From an uncultured Propionibacteriaceae bacterium (lineage in GTDB: Bacteria > Actinomycetota > Actinomycetes > Propionibacteriales > Propionibacteriaceae), in NCBI GenBank assembly GCA_938046585.1, contig CALIWR010000035.1, forward strand, positions 1 through 64,000: DNA of 64,000 nucleotides, given 5' to 3'. The position numbers and the translations under genes were made by a program. Below, in pieces: positions 25,503 to 34,301 of the stretch; positions within the stretch are counted from its first letter, which is position 1, and every line of letters starts with the position of its first letter. The notes beneath the pieces were generated by a model, which saw only the letters and a program-made list of their open reading frames with translations, did not search any database and was not told the origin of the DNA.

Positions 25503-26659
25503 CGGCTTCCCCTTCCAAGCGGCACAGTCGCCAGCAGGGTCGGGATCTGGTTACCCGCCGGCGAATCCAGTCGTACGTTGCCCGCCAACCGCTGCTGAGT
25601 GAAGGCGATCGCCTCCTGAGCACCGGCCTCGTCGATCGTGGCCAGCCGCAACCCGCCCGTGGCCCGGCGGGTCGGGGTGAGGGTGTACGAGGTGACCGCA
25701 AACAACACTGGGGCCTGGGCGATCGCGTCCTGGAGCTGCTGGTAGCCGATAGAGGCGGTCGCCCCCCAGCGACGCACCATCTGACCGGTGTGCACCAACC
25801 CGTCACAGGACCAGCTCGTCCACCCCTCCCGGGTTCGTTCCTGACGCGGCTCCGGCCCGGAACCCGAGACCAGGCTCATCACCTCGTACAACTCCACCGG
25901 GGCCAGGGCCCGGGTCTCGATCCCCTGCCGTTTGAGGACGGTCTGGACCCGGTGCAATCCGAACCGCAGGGTTGCGAAAACCCCATCGTTGTTGGCGCCA
26001 CGGCGAGCCACCGCCTCCAGGCAGAGCCGCGGATCGAGCCGCAGACACAGCCAGGTCCGGCGCAGCGTCGGCGGCATCGCGCTGGAGACGATCTCCCGGT
26101 ACGCGGCCGCAGCCGGCGAATCACCGCCCAACAGCACCGTGGTCGGAGCCGGCACCGTGTACGTCACCACCTGGACGCCGGCGAAGATGATGTCATCTTG
26201 GCGGGTGAGGCCGCTGAGCTGGTCCAGATCGATGGCCTCGCCCCGGTCGGCCAACAATTCGTCATCGGAGGTGAGCGCTAACACCGCGGTCCAGGCTTCC
26301 CCGTCGGCGATCACGCCGAGCTCGCCGCCGCGTCCAAGCGAGGTCTGAGTCACGGTCAGGCCCGGCACCCACTGGGCCAGTGGCACCAGATCCTCCGGCA
26401 CACCGGGCAGGACCTGGTTGGTGGGCTTGCGCCGCGCGTACCGCCACGCCTTACGAGCCCATCCGACTAGGTTGCGGCCCTGGACCGGGATCAGCAGGAT
26501 CGCGGCCATCACCGCCACCACACCGGCCACCACGTACGACCGCGCCAGCGCCAGTAACAGCACCAGCAGCACGCTGATCTCGATCAGCACCGCACCGAGC
26601 GCATGCTGCAGGTCAACGCCAGGTTTGGCGGACCTCACCACCTCATCGCCACGCGGCAT
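25499..26659 (-). CDS. eccE: type VII secretion protein EccE
   Basis: About 386 residues with two closely spaced N-terminal membrane helices (LIEISVLLVLLLALARSY and VVAGVVAVMAAILLIPV) followed by a large soluble domain, the EccE layout. The start ATG 26659 (MPRGDEVV) has GGAGG 7-8 nt upstream; the longer reading to 26695 lacks support. Divergent from eccB, with 117 bp between the starts. Confidence 0.85.
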   Translation of the reverse strand: MPRGDEVVRSAKPGVDLQHALGAVLIEISVLLVLLLALARSYVVAGVVAVMAAILLIPVQGRNLVGWARKAWRYARRKPTNQVLPGVPEDLVPLAQWVPGLTVTQTSLGRGGELGVIADGEAWTAVLALTSDDELLADRGEAIDLDQLSGLTRQDDIIFAGVQVVTYTVPAPTTVLLGGDSPAAAAYREIVSSAMPPTLRRTWLCLRLDPRLCLEAVARRGANNDGVFATLRFGLHRVQTVLKRQGIETRALAPVELYEVMSLVSGSGPEPRQERTREGWTSWSCDGLVHTGQMVRRWGATASIGYQQLQDAIAQAPVLFAVTSYTLTPTRRATGGLRLATIDEAGAQEAIAFTQQRLAGNVRLDSPAGNQIPTLLATVPLGRGSR

Positions 26660-26776
26660 TCCTCGTACCTCCAGATCAGGATGCGGAGCCCACACTAGTG
26701 TCGCGGGGGTGCCTCACCCCGGCTGACGTGGCACCAGGTGGGCCAGAATGGGTCTCGACACTCAAGGAGGACCGGC

Positions 26777-28141
26777 ATGGCCGCACGCAAGGATCTACTC
26801 AAGGCGCAAGCCTTCGTGCAACAACGTCTCGTCTCGGCACTGGTAGACCGCGAACCGGACAGCCAGGTCCCCCCGCTACGGCGGCTAAGCCTTGGACTGT
26901 TCGTCTCGATCCTGGTCGGCGCCCTGGTGGTGGCCGGTTTCGGGATCTACGGCTTCCTGAAAAAGCCCGGCGCCGGGCTGCCGAAGGAGACCGCGATCAT
27001 CGTCGACACCGAGGCCGGCGTGGTCTTCGTGTCCAACGGCCAGCAGCTGTCCCCGGTAACCAACATGGCCTCGGCTCGGCTGATCACCGGCGGCGGTACC
27101 ATCCGCTCGGTCAAGACCGCGGCCCTGGCCGGGATCCCACGGGGAGAGCTGTACGGGATCCCGCAGGCCCCGGCCCAGCTGCCGGCCGCAAGCTCCATGA
27201 CTGCCTTCCCGATCCGGATCTGCTCGATCCCCTACAGCCACGACAGCCGCTATACCGTCGTCGACTTCGCCGCCCCGGCCGACAGGTCCAGCACCGGGGT
27301 GGTTCTCACCGACTCCGGCGGCCAGGCATACCTGGTGGTCAACGGGCTGGCGCACCTGGTGAAGCCTGAGGCGAAGAGCGCGATCGAGACGACGACGGTG
27401 CCCGCCCCGGCTACGGACGCACTGATCCAGTCGCTGCCATTGGGCGAGCCGATCGACAAGATCCGGCTCAAGGAGCACGGCAACCCTGCCCGCAACGGGC
27501 ACAAGGTAGGCGACGTGGTGCAGACCGGGAGGCGGGAGGACAAGTCCTCACTGTCGTACTGGATCATGCTGGCGGACGGCTGGTCGCGGATCAGCTACAT
27601 CGACATGCGGGCCACCCAGCCGGATCCGCAATCTGTTCCCGAGCAGGAAATTGACGCCGCAAAGAGCGCCACCCCACACAGCAGCACCAAGGGGGTGCCG
27701 CTTGAGCAGACCCCGATGACCACCGTCGACACCACGCAGACCACGATCTGCGCCACCTATTTCGACGGGGAAACCTTCCCGAAGATCCAGATCGGCACGG
27801 ACGTCCCTAAGCCGTCGAAGGACTCGAAGGATTCGAAGGACGTGCCGCCGGCCGTCAGCTGGTACGACCGGGTCACCACCGCCCCGGGCGCCGGGGCCCT
27901 GCTGCGCGGTTCCAACACCCCAGCCGACGGGCAATCTTTCCTGATCTGGGAAGGCAAGAAGTACGGCATCCCGGATCCCCAAAGCCGCGCCGCGCTGGGC
28001 TACGGCGACAAGCCCCCGGTGGCGGCGGTGGTGGAACCGATCCTGCGAATGATCCCTGATGGCCTACCCAAGGGCATCGCCCTCGACCACTATCACGCCA
28101 ACAGAGCGGTAAGCAACAAAGAAGTAGGCCAAGAGAGGTAG
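26777..28141 (+). CDS. eccB: type VII secretion protein EccB
   Basis: Core periplasmic component of the ESX apparatus, 454 residues. It starts with the conserved MAARKDLLKAQAFVQQRLVS, then one membrane helix (about 36-58) and the large repeat-type extracytoplasmic domain. Two cysteines (RICSIPYS and TTICATYF) probably form the conserved disulfide. AAGGAGG is 6 nt upstream of ATG 26777. Confidence 0.95.
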   Translation: MAARKDLLKAQAFVQQRLVSALVDREPDSQVPPLRRLSLGLFVSILVGALVVAGFGIYGFLKKPGAGLPKETAIIVDTEAGVVFVSNGQQLSPVTNMASARLITGGGTIRSVKTAALAGIPRGELYGIPQAPAQLPAASSMTAFPIRICSIPYSHDSRYTVVDFAAPADRSSTGVVLTDSGGQAYLVVNGLAHLVKPEAKSAIETTTVPAPATDALIQSLPLGEPIDKIRLKEHGNPARNGHKVGDVVQTGRREDKSSLSYWIMLADGWSRISYIDMRATQPDPQSVPEQEIDAAKSATPHSSTKGVPLEQTPMTTVDTTQTTICATYFDGETFPKIQIGTDVPKPSKDSKDSKDVPPAVSWYDRVTTAPGAGALLRGSNTPADGQSFLIWEGKKYGIPDPQSRAALGYGDKPPVAAVVEPILRMIPDGLPKGIALDHYHANRAVSNKEVGQER

Positions 28142-28363
28142 ACCAATAGTGAGGCCCCTTGACCCACCCACCGGCAGCCGTCATGCCTAAGTACCACCAC
28201 CCAGCCGACCGGGTACGCCCGCTCAAACTCGCCCGAAACCCGCTGGTCGATTGGACGGTGACCCCTCTCACCCCTAGTGTCATTGATGCAACCCCGCAGA
28301 ACCGAGGGATCGGACCTGCACCAACCACGACCGGGGACGATCCCCGAACGCATGGAGGAACAC

Positions 28364-28678
28364 ATGTCGGGTAACACCACTGTTGATCGCGCAGAGATGC
28401 AGAAGGCCGCCGGCCAGATTGACAACGCATCGGGCAAGATCCACAAGATCCAGCAGGATCTGAGCGGCGAGGTCACCAACCTCATGGGTCGGTGGAAGGG
28501 CAACGCGGCTGAGGCCTTCCTCCGCAGCTACACCGAATTCGACGGGCAGTTCGGCAAGGTTCAGCAGGAGCTGGAGGGCATCCACCAGAAGCTGGTCGAC
28601 ACCCAGATGACCTACACCCAGAACGAGCAGGAGCAGGAAGCCCAGTCGCAGGCCATCAACGCCCTGCTCCAGGGCTGA
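28364..28678 (+). CDS. WXG100 family secreted protein (EsxA/B-like)
   Basis: A 104-residue helical hairpin substrate of the ESX system. It has the turn motif RWKGNAAEAF (WxG) and a C-terminal Y-T-Q-N-E-Q-E stretch that fits the YxxxD/E secretion signal. GGAGGAAC precedes the ATG at 28364; upstream ATGs would add unrelated sequence. It pairs with the next gene, 48 bp downstream, presumably as a heterodimer. Confidence 0.93.
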   Translation: MSGNTTVDRAEMQKAAGQIDNASGKIHKIQQDLSGEVTNLMGRWKGNAAEAFLRSYTEFDGQFGKVQQELEGIHQKLVDTQMTYTQNEQEQEAQSQAINALLQG

Positions 28679-28726
28679 ACGCCGCCGTCCCCTATCTCAC
28701 CACACCTTTAACACAGGAAGCAGACC

Positions 28727-29017
28727 ATGAGCGACTACACCGCTGTTAACGCTGCCGCGATGTCCGAGGGCATCGACGCGCTGACCCGGGCCTCGAAGAC
28801 CCTGGACGAGACGCTGACCACCCTGGAGGGCGAGCTCCAGAACTCCCTGGCCAAGTGGGACGGCGAGGCCCAGGCGGCCTACCGGACCGCCCAGGACAAC
28901 TGGGACAAGGCTGCTGCTCATCAGCAGGAGATCGTGGCCAAGATGGGCGCGGTTCTCGGCCAGATCACCGAGAACTACGGCAACACCGAGCGCAAGATCA
29001 CCGGCAGCTGGGGCTGA
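28727..29017 (+). CDS. WXG100 family secreted protein, second of the pair
   Basis: A 96-residue helical hairpin with the turn KWDGEAQAAY (WxG) and no clear C-terminal YxxxD, as expected for the partner lacking the export signal. An AGGAAG ribosome site precedes the ATG. Followed by a strong hairpin at 29040-29065. Confidence 0.93.
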   Translation: MSDYTAVNAAAMSEGIDALTRASKTLDETLTTLEGELQNSLAKWDGEAQAAYRTAQDNWDKAAAHQQEIVAKMGAVLGQITENYGNTERKITGSWG

Positions 29018-29039
29018 GCCTCACCCGTACGATCTGTCG

Positions 29040-29065
29040 CAGGGCCGGCCTTCGGGCCGGCCCTG
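29040..29065 (+). terminator. GC-rich hairpin after the WXG100 pair
   Basis: An 11-bp perfect stem CAGGGCCGGCC-ttcg-GGCCGGCCCTG closed by a stable TTCG tetraloop. No T-run follows, so it may act as a processing or partial terminator that separates the WXG100 pair from downstream genes. Confidence 0.7.
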
Positions 29066-29190
29066 TGCCGTGTTCGAGGTCGCGGTCCCGGTAGGCTGGT
29101 CAGACCTGCGTCCCGGCACTGCTGGCTGGCCCTGTCTGGACGTACAGTGAAGTGACCAACCCCCAGCCGAACCGAAAGCGAGACAAGATC

Positions 29191-29535
29191 GTGACTGACC
29201 GTCAGACCACGTTCAGCCCGGGCGACATCAGTGCCTTCGCCAAGTACATCGCCGAGGTCGTGTCTCCTGAGATCACGCGCTTAAAGGAGACCACCACCAC
29301 GCTGATCGACGATGTCGATCTCGGCGAATATGACCTCAGCAAAGATGCCCAGGAGCGCTACCGTGCGGCGGCGACGACCCAGCGGGACTTCATCGCCCAC
29401 CTCGGCAAGCGTGTCGACCAGGTCGTGACCGGCACCCAAGACCTGGCGCGTCGCTACTCAGACCTCGAGAACCTCAACATGGCCGGCGCCGACACCGTCC
29501 AGGCTTCGGTGGGCTCGGATCAGGAAGGAGCCTGA
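29191..29535 (+). CDS. small helical T7SS-associated protein
   Basis: About 114 residues from GTG 29191 (MTDRQTTFSPGDISAFAKY); GTG 29152 is an alternative start. Predicted mostly helical, without WxG, signal peptide or membrane segment. One nucleotide separates its stop from the ATG of the large Gly-rich substrate gene, so it may serve as that protein's partner or chaperone. Role inferred from position. Confidence 0.7.
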   Translation: MTDRQTTFSPGDISAFAKYIAEVVSPEITRLKETTTTLIDDVDLGEYDLSKDAQERYRAAATTQRDFIAHLGKRVDQVVTGTQDLARRYSDLENLNMAGADTVQASVGSDQEGA

Positions 29536-29536
29536 G

Positions 29537-31132
29537 ATGCAGGATGCGGACAACCAGATGAAGAAATACCAGGGCCACGGCGACCGTACCCAGCGTGACA
29601 GTCTGCACGTCATCGCCACGGCGAACCCCAGTGACCTGGGTGGCGCCATCAGCCGCTGGAAGGAGGTGGCCACGAAGGCCGAGGACCTCGAAACCCAGAT
29701 CCGCGACCGGCTGAACACTTTGGTGACCTCAGGCGGCTGGGAGGGAAGCGGCGCCGAGACGTACAAGCAGGCCCTTACCGACGAGGTGCTGGGGCGGCTG
29801 CAGAAGATCCGCGCCTCCGCCACGGCCCTGGCTACCGAGCTGCAGAACGTACAGCACCCCACCGAGCAGGCGGTCACGGCGGCAGAGAACAACCCGATCC
29901 CGTGGGATGTCGAGACCAGCTGGAAGATCGCGCAGAAGAAGCTGGGTTTCTTCACCTGGTTTGGTAACCAGGTCGGCACGGTGCTCGGGATCAATGACGA
30001 GAAGACGCTGAAGAGCTACAACGATGCCCAGGCCGATCAGGGCTACGAGGTCGTGAACGGCTCCGGTAAGGTCCAGCAGTCGATCACCAAGCCGGTGTGG
30101 GAGACGACCAAGACCCAGACGAAGCCTCTGGCCGCGGTCTACCACGGCAAGGTCACTCCGGAGGTCAACCAGTTTGATGTCTGGATGGAGCACCTGGGCC
30201 TCAACGCCTCCCAGCACAAGGCGGTGGCCACCGCTGTGGACAAGGTGGAACGGATGCTGGGCGGTTTCCTGACCAAGCCCTCGGTCGCCACCGACCCCCA
30301 GCACGACAGCCCGGTTCAGGGCCATTCGCTCGGCGAAGGCAGCGGTGGCGGCCAGCCGGCCCAGCCGGTCGCCACGCCGATCAAGGCTGCCGGGGTCGAC
30401 CCTTCTCGTTACTCCGCTGACGGCTACACCCCCCCGGCGCCGCAGGGGACCGCCGCAGCCGGCGGGGCTGCGGCACCCCCGGCCAGTGCCGGGATCGGCG
30501 GGGTCGGGGCTCCGGCTAGCGCCGCGGTGCTGGGTGGCAGTCTCGGTGCCGGCCTGGCCGGTGCCGTACCGCCACGGACCAATTCGATCCTGACGCCACC
30601 GCCCACCAATGCTCCCGCGGTCATCGGGATGCCGGGGATCGGCGCCGCCCAGGTCTCCCCCACCGTGGCCCCGGGGATGCCGGGTACCTCGTCTGGGCTC
30701 GGGGTTCCCCCCGTGGCCGGAGTACCTGCCGGTGTCGGCGGGTACGGAGGCATGGGCGTCGGCGGCGGCGGTATCGGTGGTGCCGGCACGGCCGGTCGTG
30801 GCCTGGGCTCGCTTCCGCTGGGCGGTGGCCTGCGCGGCGGAGTTGGCAACCCGTCCTTCCAGATGGGCGCCACCGGACGTGGCCTGGCCGGCAAGGGCCT
30901 GGTCGGCGGAGTCGAGTCGAACCGGCCGTACGCCACCCTGGCTGACGCCCAGCGTGGCAGCGCCGGTGGTAGCGCCACGGCCGGCGCTGGCGGGGGCATG
31001 CCGATGATGGGTAACCGCGCTCACAAGAAGGAAGAGCAGCGCGAGGGTACGGGTGAGGAGACCTGGTTGGAAGAGGACCAGGACGTCTGGGGCACCGGCG
31101 ATCCGGATGTCGACGGGATCACCACCCACTGA
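29537..31132 (+). CDS. large T7SS substrate with WxG-like N-terminus and Gly-rich repeats
   Basis: 531 residues. The N-terminal 250 residues are helical with a WxG-like turn in TSGGWEGSGAETYKQAL. From about residue 265 the protein is low-complexity Pro/Ala then Gly-rich (MGVGGGGIGGAGTAGRGLG), and ends with an acidic tail containing ETWLEEDQDVWGTGDPD. This overall plan resembles actinobacterial PPE-like ESX substrates. It is immediately downstream of a small helical gene and ends at a long bidirectional terminator. Confidence 0.8.
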   Translation: MQDADNQMKKYQGHGDRTQRDSLHVIATANPSDLGGAISRWKEVATKAEDLETQIRDRLNTLVTSGGWEGSGAETYKQALTDEVLGRLQKIRASATALATELQNVQHPTEQAVTAAENNPIPWDVETSWKIAQKKLGFFTWFGNQVGTVLGINDEKTLKSYNDAQADQGYEVVNGSGKVQQSITKPVWETTKTQTKPLAAVYHGKVTPEVNQFDVWMEHLGLNASQHKAVATAVDKVERMLGGFLTKPSVATDPQHDSPVQGHSLGEGSGGGQPAQPVATPIKAAGVDPSRYSADGYTPPAPQGTAAAGGAAAPPASAGIGGVGAPASAAVLGGSLGAGLAGAVPPRTNSILTPPPTNAPAVIGMPGIGAAQVSPTVAPGMPGTSSGLGVPPVAGVPAGVGGYGGMGVGGGGIGGAGTAGRGLGSLPLGGGLRGGVGNPSFQMGATGRGLAGKGLVGGVESNRPYATLADAQRGSAGGSATAGAGGGMPMMGNRAHKKEEQREGTGEETWLEEDQDVWGTGDPDVDGITTH

Positions 31133-31140
31133 CCAGCATC

Positions 31141-31172
31141 ACAGCGGGGGCGCCGGCCGGCGCCCCCGCTGT
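31141..31172. terminator. bidirectional terminator between the T7SS substrate gene and aat
   Basis: A 32-bp perfect palindrome: the arm ACAGCGGGGGCGCCGG is followed immediately by its reverse complement. It lies between convergent stops at 31132 and 31213. Confidence 0.8.
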
Positions 31173-31212
31173 CGTCTGCGCTACCGGTGACAAGGCCGCC
31201 ACGAGCGGCTGT

Positions 31213-31887
31213 TCAGCCCTGGGCGGCTGCCCAGTCCGGCCCTGGGCGCTGGAGGGCGTCGTCCAACATCGCCAGGTACCGCAGCCGAGGGACCTCCTGG
31301 GCGCCGAGGCTGGCGAGGTGGTCGGTGACCCACTGCACGTCGAGCAAACACCCTGGTGCCGTCTGGAGTACCTCCACCAGCCGAACCAGCGCCACCTTGC
31401 TGGCGTCGCGGCCCAGCTGCGGGTCATGGAACATCGACTCGCCGGCGAACAGCCCGCCCAGGCTCACCCCGTACAGGCCGCCGACTAGGCGTCCCTGCCG
31501 GTCCCAGGTCTCGACCGAGTGCGCCAACCCGGCGTGATGTAACTGCTCGTACACGGTGCGGATCTCGGCGTCGATCCAGCCGCCCGCGCGGGACGGATCA
31601 GCGCAGCGGGTCATCACCTGGGCGAAGTCTCGGTCCAGGCTCACCTGGTAGCGGCGACAGGATTGGCGCAGTGACCGGGTGACCCGTAGCCCGGCCAGAG
31701 GCAGGTGGCCGCGCCGGACCGGGGACCACCATCCTATCCGGGCCTCGAAGGCCGCCCCGGGCAGCGGCATCGGGAACACCCCGGCCCGGTACGCCTCGAC
31801 TACCAGTTCCGGGTCCACCTCGTCCGACAGCGCCACGAGGTCCTGGTTGGGCCAGGACTCCTCCGGACCGAACACCTGCGACAGCAC
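31213..31887 (-). CDS. aat: leucyl/phenylalanyl-tRNA--protein transferase
   Basis: N-degron pathway enzyme that adds Leu or Phe to proteins with N-terminal Arg/Lys. About 224 residues with family motifs AYRAGVFPMP, WWSPVRRG, HSVETWDRQGRLVGGLYGVSLG, FAGESMFH and LLDVQWVTDHL. The chosen start is GTG 31887 (MLSQVFGPEESWP), which fits family N-termini; the ORF runs on to 31983 only because the CRISPR-like repeat is open. Such a gene is less common in Gram-positive bacteria but occurs in actinomycetes. Confidence 0.93.
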   Translation of the reverse strand: MLSQVFGPEESWPNQDLVALSDEVDPELVVEAYRAGVFPMPLPGAAFEARIGWWSPVRRGHLPLAGLRVTRSLRQSCRRYQVSLDRDFAQVMTRCADPSRAGGWIDAEIRTVYEQLHHAGLAHSVETWDRQGRLVGGLYGVSLGGLFAGESMFHDPQLGRDASKVALVRLVEVLQTAPGCLLDVQWVTDHLASLGAQEVPRLRYLAMLDDALQRPGPDWAAAQG

Positions 31888-31954
31888 CTGCCCATGGTGC
31901 CAGCCAGCCCGACCATGCCCGATCAGGACCGCGCCGGGGCCGTCGGCAACGCCG

Positions 31955-32044
31955 CCAGCCCCGCGCAAGCAAGGGCGATTCACCCGCGAGGCAGCACAGG
32001 ATTTCGGAGCCGAGGCCAGCCCCGCGCAAGCAAGGGCGATTCAC
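31955..32044 (-). CRISPR. CRISPR-like remnant: two identical 29-bp repeats, one 32-bp spacer
   Basis: Two identical 29-bp repeats (31955-31983 and 32016-32044; the preceding G is also shared) flank a unique 32-bp spacer (31984-32015). The plus strand begins CCAGCCCCGCGCAAGC and ends AAGGGCGATTCAC. Unit length 29+32 and the core CCCCGCGCAAGC match type I-E arrays of actinobacteria, but the second half of the usual stem is AAGGG rather than GGGG. No cas gene is in the window. It may be an orphan or dying array, or a dispersed repeat. Orientation is uncertain. Confidence 0.55.
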
Positions 32045-32074
32045 CACGGCTCACTCAAGCGGAGGCGAGGGCCG

Positions 32075-32752
32075 TCAGGGACAGCGGCGACGCAGCAGCT
32101 GATTCTTGGCGCACTGACCGACCTGGTGGGTGCCGTACCCGTCGTACAGGGCGCCGACCCCGCCGCCGATGAGGGGGATCTTCCGCGCCACCAGGGAGGT
32201 CAGTCGTTTCCCACCGACGTTGGTCAGCACATCGCCAACGATCCGCTCGGCGACCTTGATCTCCAGTTCCTCGTCGATCATCGGCGCGGTGGCCACGGCC
32301 AGGGGGCTGGTCGGCAGGTGTCCCTTCTCGATCTGGCGTTTCAGTTCGTCCTCGGGCAGCAGGCACATTAAAACCGCGGTCCGGACCCGGCGGTCGTCGA
32401 TGTCGTAGCCGCGCAGGTGCGCGATGCAGGCCGCCAGCCGGGCCTGGACCACCACGACCCCGGTGATGTTGGCCGGGGCGGTGAGTACGGTCACCAGCAG
32501 CCCGCCGACGTTGGTCACGAAGCCCTGCGCACCGGCCATCGCGATATGGCTCATGACCAGCGCGTCGATCGCCTCCTCGGCGTCGCGTTTGCGCTGCAAC
32601 GCTCGTCCGGCTGAGGTCTTGGCCCCGGGCAGGGTGTACACCCCGTCGATCGCGGCATCAACTAGCCGCAGCAGCGCCCCACCGGCGGTCGGGCCGACTC
32701 GTCCGGAGAACGTCGTAATCGCGGTCCCGACATCGCGGGGATTGGTGGACAT
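32075..32752 (-). CDS. EcsC family protein
   Basis: About 225 residues from ATG 32752 (MSTNPRDVG). EcsC-type sequence with glycine-rich amphipathic helices (GAQGFVTNVGGLLVTVLTAPANIT) and KRDAEEAIDALVMSHIA. EcsC in Bacillus is linked to an ABC transporter affecting secretion, but the biochemical function is unknown. The longer ORF to 32920 lacks support. Located between alr and aat on the same strand. Confidence 0.75.
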   Translation of the reverse strand: MSTNPRDVGTAITTFSGRVGPTAGGALLRLVDAAIDGVYTLPGAKTSAGRALQRKRDAEEAIDALVMSHIAMAGAQGFVTNVGGLLVTVLTAPANITGVVVVQARLAACIAHLRGYDIDDRRVRTAVLMCLLPEDELKRQIEKGHLPTSPLAVATAPMIDEELEIKVAERIVGDVLTNVGGKRLTSLVARKIPLIGGGVGALYDGYGTHQVGQCAKNQLLRRRCP

Positions 32753-33125
32753 AGGGAGTTGCCTTTCATGGTGCCAGACAGTCGTGCCGTCCCCAGGGTA
32801 CGGACTGGCGGTAGCCCTCGCGTACCGTGCCCAGCCGCGCCGACTCGTCCCCTGGCCAGGGTCGGATACCCCCGTGGTCTGACGCGCCCAGGCCTGGTCT
32901 GCCCCGTGGCGCCAGATCATGGCCCGATGGCTGGATCTGGGCCCTGACCTCGCCTACAGTGATCTCATCAACTCAATCATGCGATGAGCCGCAGCAGCCG
33001 GATCACAGAGCGGGCCACCTACCCGGTCTCCGCGTCTACTCGCTCGTCAAGGCCAGTGCCCAGTCCAATCCCCCGGCTCCTGGGTACTGGCGCCAGGGGG
33101 TCGCTGATGCGGCCCTCTGGCAGTT
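32753..33125. other. 373-bp intergenic region between alr and the EcsC-like gene
   Basis: No coding sequence with recognisable features on either strand; plus-strand ORFs here are shadows running into alr. I see no clear hairpin, repeat or operator. It may hold a promoter for the EcsC-like gene or a decayed gene. Confidence 0.5.
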
Positions 33126-34241
33126 TCAGGCCTTCCAGGTCCGGGTCACCCGCGGCGGGAGCAGGCAGGAGACCTCGTACGCGATAGTGCCCATCAGTTC
33201 GGCGACCTCGCTGGTGGTGATCTCAGTGTCACCTTGGCGTCCGATCAGGATCACCTCGTCGCCGACCTCGACCGGGTCATCGCCCAGGTCAAGCATCGAC
33301 TGGTCCATGCAGACCCGCCCCACGATCGGGTAGCGCCGCCCCCGAACCAGGGCCGAGCCGCGGTTGGATAGCAGCCGGCTAAGCCCGTCGGCGTAGCCGG
33401 CGGGGATAGTGGCGATGGTGGTCTCCCGCGGCGCCCGCCAGGTCCGCCCGTACCCGACGGTTTCGCCGGGCTGGACCCGTTTCACCAGCGAGACCCGGGT
33501 GGCGAGGGTCAGCGCGGGACGCAACGGTACGGTGCGGGGCGTGGCCGGGTCGGGATAGTGGCCGTAGATCATGATCCCGGGCCGGACCATGTCGAACCAG
33601 GCCTCAGGGTGGGCCAGGACGGCTCCGGAGTTAGCGGCGTGGACGATGAGGCTGCGCCCGATCGTTTCCTGGACGGTGGCTGCGGTCTGGGCGAAGAGGC
33701 TGACCTGGTCTCGGGTGAAGTCGTTTTGGCTGGGGGTGTCGGAGACCGGCAGGTGGGTGAACAGGCCGGTAAGTCGGATCCCGGGCAGGGTGTCGGCGAG
33801 GCGGGCCAGGTCGGCAGCGGCGGCCGGTGGGGCTCCGATCCGGCGCATCCCGGTGTCGATCTTGAGGTGGCAGTCGATGCTGGTCGAGGCCTGGACGGCG
33901 GCTTGGTTGGCGGCCCGTAGCGTGGCCTCGTCGACCACGGTCAGGGTGGTCCGGGCCTCGATCGCGGCCGGTAGTTCCTCGGGGAATGCCTGGGACAGTT
34001 TGAGGATCGGCAGGTCGATCCCGGCGGCCCGCAGCTGCATCGCCTCCGGCACGGTGGCCACCGCGAGCCAGTCCGCGAGCCCGGTGTCGCGCAGCATCTC
34101 GGACACCTCGACTGCGCCGTGCCCGTACCCGTTGGCCTTGACGGCGGCCAGGACGAGTCGGTCGCCGACCCGTTCCCGCACCGCGCGGAGGTTGTCGGCG
34201 ATAGCGGTCAGGTCGATGCGGGCATGAGTCGCGTACAGCAT
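33126..34241 (-). CDS. alr: alanine racemase
   Basis: PLP enzyme supplying D-alanine for peptidoglycan. 371 residues with the PLP lysine in AVKANGYGHGA (Lys about 35), HLKIDTGMRRIG, ANSGAVL, RPGIMIYG, the catalytic tyrosine region PAGYADGLSR and GRVCMDQSMLDLG. Full length. TACGCT is 6 nt upstream of the ATG at 34241, suggesting leaderless transcription. Divergent from a lipoprotein gene 60 bp away. Confidence 0.96.
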   Translation of the reverse strand: MLYATHARIDLTAIADNLRAVRERVGDRLVLAAVKANGYGHGAVEVSEMLRDTGLADWLAVATVPEAMQLRAAGIDLPILKLSQAFPEELPAAIEARTTLTVVDEATLRAANQAAVQASTSIDCHLKIDTGMRRIGAPPAAAADLARLADTLPGIRLTGLFTHLPVSDTPSQNDFTRDQVSLFAQTAATVQETIGRSLIVHAANSGAVLAHPEAWFDMVRPGIMIYGHYPDPATPRTVPLRPALTLATRVSLVKRVQPGETVGYGRTWRAPRETTIATIPAGYADGLSRLLSNRGSALVRGRRYPIVGRVCMDQSMLDLGDDPVEVGDEVILIGRQGDTEITTSEVAELMGTIAYEVSCLLPPRVTRTWKA

Positions 34242-34301
34242 CTCGTCAGCGTACGGTGGTTCGGCGGGTCCTGCGCCGGATGGGGGGAGGTTCTGCGCAG
34301 A

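Noticed and set aside
32827..33333. 168-codon plus-strand ORF between the EcsC-like gene and alr
   Set aside because: Runs into alr antisense, no ribosome site or recognisable motif; more likely open by base composition.
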